This document shows, one piece after another, positions 5,891 through 8,906 of a stretch of DNA of 8,906 nucleotides. The notes under the pieces are model-generated. The model was given only the letters and a program-made list of their open reading frames with translations. It was not told the DNA's origin and ran no database searches. A program made the position numbers and the translations under genes. Every line of letters begins with the position of its first letter. Within the stretch, counting starts at the first letter, position 1. The DNA is from Polaromonas sp. YR568 (GTDB taxonomy: Bacteria > Pseudomonadota > Gammaproteobacteria > Burkholderiales > Burkholderiaceae), in the NCBI GenBank assembly GCA_945871335.1, contig CAMBWM010000088.1, positions 1 through 8,906 on the forward strand, given 5' to 3'.

Positions 5891-7228
5891 TCACTGCTCA
5901 TTGCGCAGTTCCACATAAGCCCGTCCGCGCACCTCTTGCTGCCACAGAACAAAGGCCTCTTCTATTTTTTTCTCACGCACCTGGCTGCGGGCCAGCTCGC
6001 GCTGCTCACGTTCAGACAATGGCGCTTCTCGGCGCGCCATCACCTGGAGCAGGTGAACGCCAAAACGAGAGGACAACGGATCGGCAATTTGGCCGGGCGC
6101 CAGCTGGTTCATAACCTGCTCGAATTCGGGCACAAACATACCGGCTGAAGCCCAGCCTAAATCGCCACCATCCTTGGCCGAGTCATCCTGGCTGTTTTCC
6201 CTGGCGAGCACGGCAAAATCAGCCTGCCCCGCCACAATGCGGCGCTTGAACTCTAGCAATTTTGCAGTGGCATTGGCATCGTTGAACTGCGGGCCAGTCT
6301 TGAACAAGATATGGCGGGCGCGCGTCTGAATCACCGTCAGGGGCGCCGCATCACGCGACTTCTTGACCAACTGAAGCACGTGAAAACCTGCCCCGCTGCG
6401 CAAGGGGCCAGCCAGTGCGCCTTCGTTCAGGTCACGAACGGCGTCAACGAACAAGCTCGGCAGGCGCTCGACCGGTCGAAGGCCCAAGTCGCCGCCGGCA
6501 GCACGGTCCGGCGCATCGGAGACTTCAGCAGCAACACTTGCAAAGGCTTCACCGGCTCGCACTCGCTCGAGCGTCCGCCGGGCTTTGGCCTGCAGCGCGC
6601 TGATTTGTTCGGCGGTCGCGCTCTCGGGCACGGCGACCAAAATCTGTGAGAGCTGAATACGTTCAGGCTCGGCGCCGGCCTGTGCCTGACGATCTCTAAA
6701 AAACTGATCAATGTCCTGCTCGCTGACCTTGACGCGTGAGTCAACTTCCCGCTCGCGCAATCGCACCAGGGTCAACTCGTCACGCACATCGGCGCGAAAA
6801 CGGGCGTAATCAACACCGTCAGCGCTGAGTCTGCGTTTTAACTCTTCTAGGGAGACCTGGTTTTGCAGCGCCACGTTGTCAACCGCCTGGTTGACGGCCG
6901 CGTCATCGGGTACAACGCCGAGCTCCTTGGCCAGTTGCAGCTGGGCTCGCTCAATGATCAAGCGCTCAAGCACCTCACGCGCCAACTGGTTGCGCGGCGG
7001 CACATTACCCTGGCGCGACAGCTGCTGCTGAACGCGCACCAAGCGCGACTCCAATTCGTTGTTTGTGATCGGTGTGGAGTTGACGATGGCAACGATAAAG
7101 TCAGCAGCGCTGGGCGCACGCTGGCTTTGCGCCACCGCTGACCAAACGCACAAGCTCAGGCACATGGCAGCCAACAGCGTGCGCAGATGCAAAGCTTGGG
7201 CGGGTGAAGAAAATGAAAGTCTAGTCAT
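5891..7228 (-). CDS. surA: Periplasmic chaperone and peptidyl-prolyl isomerase SurA
   Basis: SurA escorts unfolded outer-membrane barrel proteins, including LptD, across the periplasm. The 445-residue protein begins with a signal peptide (hydrophobic segment about 18-30, cleavage-like AVA near 33), then the SurA N-terminal chaperone domain starting at VAIVNSTPITNNELESRL (46-63). Two parvulin PPIase domains follow, about 190-290 (IQLSQILVAV, GGDLGLRPVERLP) and 300-400 (RARHILFK, GGDLGWASAGMFVPEFE), and a C-terminal helix. The open frame extends upstream to 7438, but that part overlaps lptD out of frame and lacks a signal peptide; the ATG at 7228 gives a proper one. This start overlaps the last eight bases of lptD (ATGACTAG), implying translational coupling, and no ribosome-binding site is evident. 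Confidence 0.96.
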   Translation of the reverse strand: MTRLSFSSPAQALHLRTLLAAMCLSLCVWSAVAQSQRAPSAADFIVAIVNSTPITNNELESRLVRVQQQLSRQGNVPPRNQLAREVLERLIIERAQLQLAKELGVVPDDAAVNQAVDNVALQNQVSLEELKRRLSADGVDYARFRADVRDELTLVRLREREVDSRVKVSEQDIDQFFRDRQAQAGAEPERIQLSQILVAVPESATAEQISALQAKARRTLERVRAGEAFASVAAEVSDAPDRAAGGDLGLRPVERLPSLFVDAVRDLNEGALAGPLRSGAGFHVLQLVKKSRDAAPLTVIQTRARHILFKTGPQFNDANATAKLLEFKRRIVAGQADFAVLARENSQDDSAKDGGDLGWASAGMFVPEFEQVMNQLAPGQIADPLSSRFGVHLLQVMARREAPLSEREQRELARSQVREKKIEEAFVLWQQEVRGRAYVELRNEQ

Positions 7229-8906
7229 AGTTGGTAAAGCGGCTGGGGGTCGTCTGTGTGTTGCGCAGATTCTGGTATTGCGGGATATTGGTGCGCAACG
7301 TGCCCAAAGGATTGTTGCCCAGATAGGAAAGGCCGACGAACTCGATCTGGAACATGATCTGGGTATTGGACGTGGTGCGGCTCGTGTAGGTGCGCTGCAA
7401 AACAGCGCGCCCAATCCAGCAACAGCCATCGTATTCAAAGCCGTACAAGGCGTCGACCATACGCCGCTCGACCAGGTTGAAGTTCATACGGCCTACGCTG
7501 TACCAGCGCCTGCCGCCCTGACCCAGGCCGGGGCCCAAAGCTTGCCCCTTGTCACCCCACATATCATTCACTGGCCATTGCCAGCCGACGTTAATCATCT
7601 CACTGGCCGCCCTCTCGCGCTGGTAAGCCAAGGTTGCCAACCGGTAATTGCTTGGACTGTAACGCGCCGACAAGGTGCTTCGCTGCGACTCTTTGATCTC
7701 GGGGTTGTACTGCGCTGTGGCGTCGATGGACCACGACTTTGTCCACTTGACGGAGCCGCCAACCAGCACGTCACTCCATAACTGGGTCACCGGAGCGCCG
7801 TTCTGCGTCAGCGTGACGCGCTGGTCCTCAAACCGAATCCTTTGGGCCGCCCCGACCCGCGCCACCTCTGCACCATTGGCATCGTCGATCAGGCGCGAGG
7901 TCAAGCCCAGCGTTAGCAAATTGGCGTCTGAGATCTTGTCGTTACCGACAAAGGCGTTTTCCGTAAAAACGGTCGCCACATTAAAGCCACCGTCACCCGA
8001 ATCGTAATTGGGTATGTTCTTTTGGTTGCGGTAAGGGGTGCGTACATAAAAAGCACGCGGCTCCAGGGTCTGAATGAACGCGCGTCCGAAAAGTTTCTCG
8101 TCGCGCTCGAACTGCAGCCCGCCGTCCAAGCTGAAGGTCGGCACCACGCGCGAGGCCGACAAGCTGCCGCCAGTGCTGGCATGCGCAGTCTCAAACTGGT
8201 AACTGGTGGCATTGAGCAACAGCTTGGGCGTGATGTAGCCGGCCGGCCAGCTCCAAGGTCGGCTGATCTGCCCGCGGGTAAAAATGCGCTGCGCATTGGG
8301 CTGGCTGGTATTGCCTATGGCCGAGAACTGGGTGAGGTCACCGTCTACCGTCCAGTTGAACCCGGACAACCCGCCCAACCGCTCGTTACTGCGTCCGTAG
8401 CGTGTGGTCAGCTGGGGCAGGCGATCGTAGGGTGGCACGATGGGGGAAGTGGGGTCGCTCAGCGTTTGCCAGTATTGCACCAACAGCCCACTGCTCCAGC
8501 CGTTGCGAGCCCAGCTCAGCCTCAAGTCGTTGGGCAGCAAGCGCTGCGTCAGAACACCATTGGCGCCGGGAAAGTCACGCCAGTAATTAATGTCACCGAC
8601 TCGGTTGAGATTCAGTCCCAGGCCGACCCCGCCGATAGCCGGAACGCCGGTCTGCACAGTGGTGTTGTGCTGTAACGAATAAGACCAGCGCTCTTGATCA
8701 CGCAGCTTGTCGGATGGCATATAGTTTGCGCGCAAAGTCCCGCTGTAGCTTGGCTCCAGATAGCGGAATTCGTTGACAAGGTTGACGCCGCGCTTGGTCA
8801 TGTAAGTGGGCGTCACCGAGGCATCGCGATTGGGCGCGATATCAAAGTAATACGGCACCGTGACGGACACACCGCTGGTGGAGTCCAGCGCATAGGTGGG
8901 CGAAAG
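7221..8906 (-). CDS. lptD: LPS-assembly outer-membrane protein LptD, C-terminal part
   Basis: LptD is the 26-strand outer-membrane barrel that, with lipoprotein LptE, inserts lipopolysaccharide into the outer leaflet. The frame is open to the right edge and encodes 561 residues there; the signal peptide and N-terminal periplasmic domain lie beyond the window. Family signatures include VPYYFDIAPNRDASVTPTYM followed by KRG, the entry into the barrel, and many alternating aromatic/polar strands. Near the end, YDGCCWIGRAVLQR contains the paired cysteines (codons 7419-7424) that in E. coli LptD form disulfides with N-terminal cysteines needed for function; no other cysteine occurs in the visible part. 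The C-terminal tail LGTLRTNIPQYQNL is typical. A GTG at 8870 is internal and is not the start. surA follows with an eight-base overlap. Confidence 0.96.
   Translation of the reverse strand, partial: LSPTYALDSTSGVSVTVPYYFDIAPNRDASVTPTYMTKRGVNLVNEFRYLEPSYSGTLRANYMPSDKLRDQERWSYSLQHNTTVQTGVPAIGGVGLGLNLNRVGDINYWRDFPGANGVLTQRLLPNDLRLSWARNGWSSGLLVQYWQTLSDPTSPIVPPYDRLPQLTTRYGRSNERLGGLSGFNWTVDGDLTQFSAIGNTSQPNAQRIFTRGQISRPWSWPAGYITPKLLLNATSYQFETAHASTGGSLSASRVVPTFSLDGGLQFERDEKLFGRAFIQTLEPRAFYVRTPYRNQKNIPNYDSGDGGFNVATVFTENAFVGNDKISDANLLTLGLTSRLIDDANGAEVARVGAAQRIRFEDQRVTLTQNGAPVTQLWSDVLVGGSVKWTKSWSIDATAQYNPEIKESQRSTLSARYSPSNYRLATLAYQRERAASEMINVGWQWPVNDMWGDKGQALGPGLGQGGRRWYSVGRMNFNLVERRMVDALYGFEYDGCCWIGRAVLQRTYTSRTTSNTQIMFQIEFVGLSYLGNNPLGTLRTNIPQYQNLRNTQTTPSRFTNYD

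Noticed and set aside
5207..6148. 313-codon open frame on the plus strand across rsmA and surA
   Set aside because: It is antisense to two conserved genes and spans their junction; its His/Arg/Gln-rich composition is that of a shadow frame.
7229..7438. Extended N-terminus of surA starting at 7438
   Set aside because: The extra 70 residues are an out-of-frame reading of the lptD end, and the ATG at 7228 gives a normal signal peptide.
7059..7781. 240-codon open frame on the plus strand across surA and lptD
   Set aside because: It is antisense to two strongly identified genes and shows no family motif.
8022..8675. 217-codon open frame on the plus strand inside lptD
   Set aside because: It is antisense to the LptD barrel coding region and has no recognisable features.

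Overview
The window looks like ordinary core chromosome of a GC-rich Gram-negative bacterium, most likely a betaproteobacterium of the order Burkholderiales (Comamonadaceae-like). That placement is inference. It rests on codon usage, the long MaeB-type malic enzyme, and the outer-membrane biogenesis genes lptD and surA next to rsmA (ksgA). No mobile element, tRNA, rRNA or CRISPR array was seen.

Layout: (1) 1-1274, plus strand: the last codons of a rubredoxin, then a complete FAD/NAD(P)H rubredoxin reductase-like enzyme, closed by a terminator-like hairpin that begins inside its final codons. (2) 1358-3752, plus strand: a promoter region with an inverted repeat, then a 769-residue malic enzyme with a phosphotransacetylase-like C-terminal domain (maeB). 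(3) 3753-5062: an accessory-looking block that appears less GC-rich by eye. It carries several palindromes, a secreted guanyl-specific ribonuclease of the RNase Sa/barnase class, and a barstar-family inhibitor 75 bases downstream. The block ends in a strong bidirectional terminator. (4) 5063-8906, minus strand: rsmA (ksgA), surA and the C-terminal part of lptD, transcribed in the order lptD-surA-rsmA and converging on block 3.

How the genes work together: rubredoxin and its reductase form an NAD(P)H-to-rubredoxin electron-transfer pair. MaeB links the TCA cycle to pyruvate and NADPH. LptD is the outer-membrane LPS translocon, and SurA is the periplasmic chaperone that helps assemble it and other barrel proteins. 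RsmA methylates 16S rRNA. The ribonuclease has a signal peptide and the inhibitor has none, so the pair is best read as an exported RNase toxin with cytoplasmic self-protection. It is the most interesting item here. The protein families are known, but the local regulation (a candidate separate promoter for the inhibitor and a palindrome cluster upstream) deserves a closer look.
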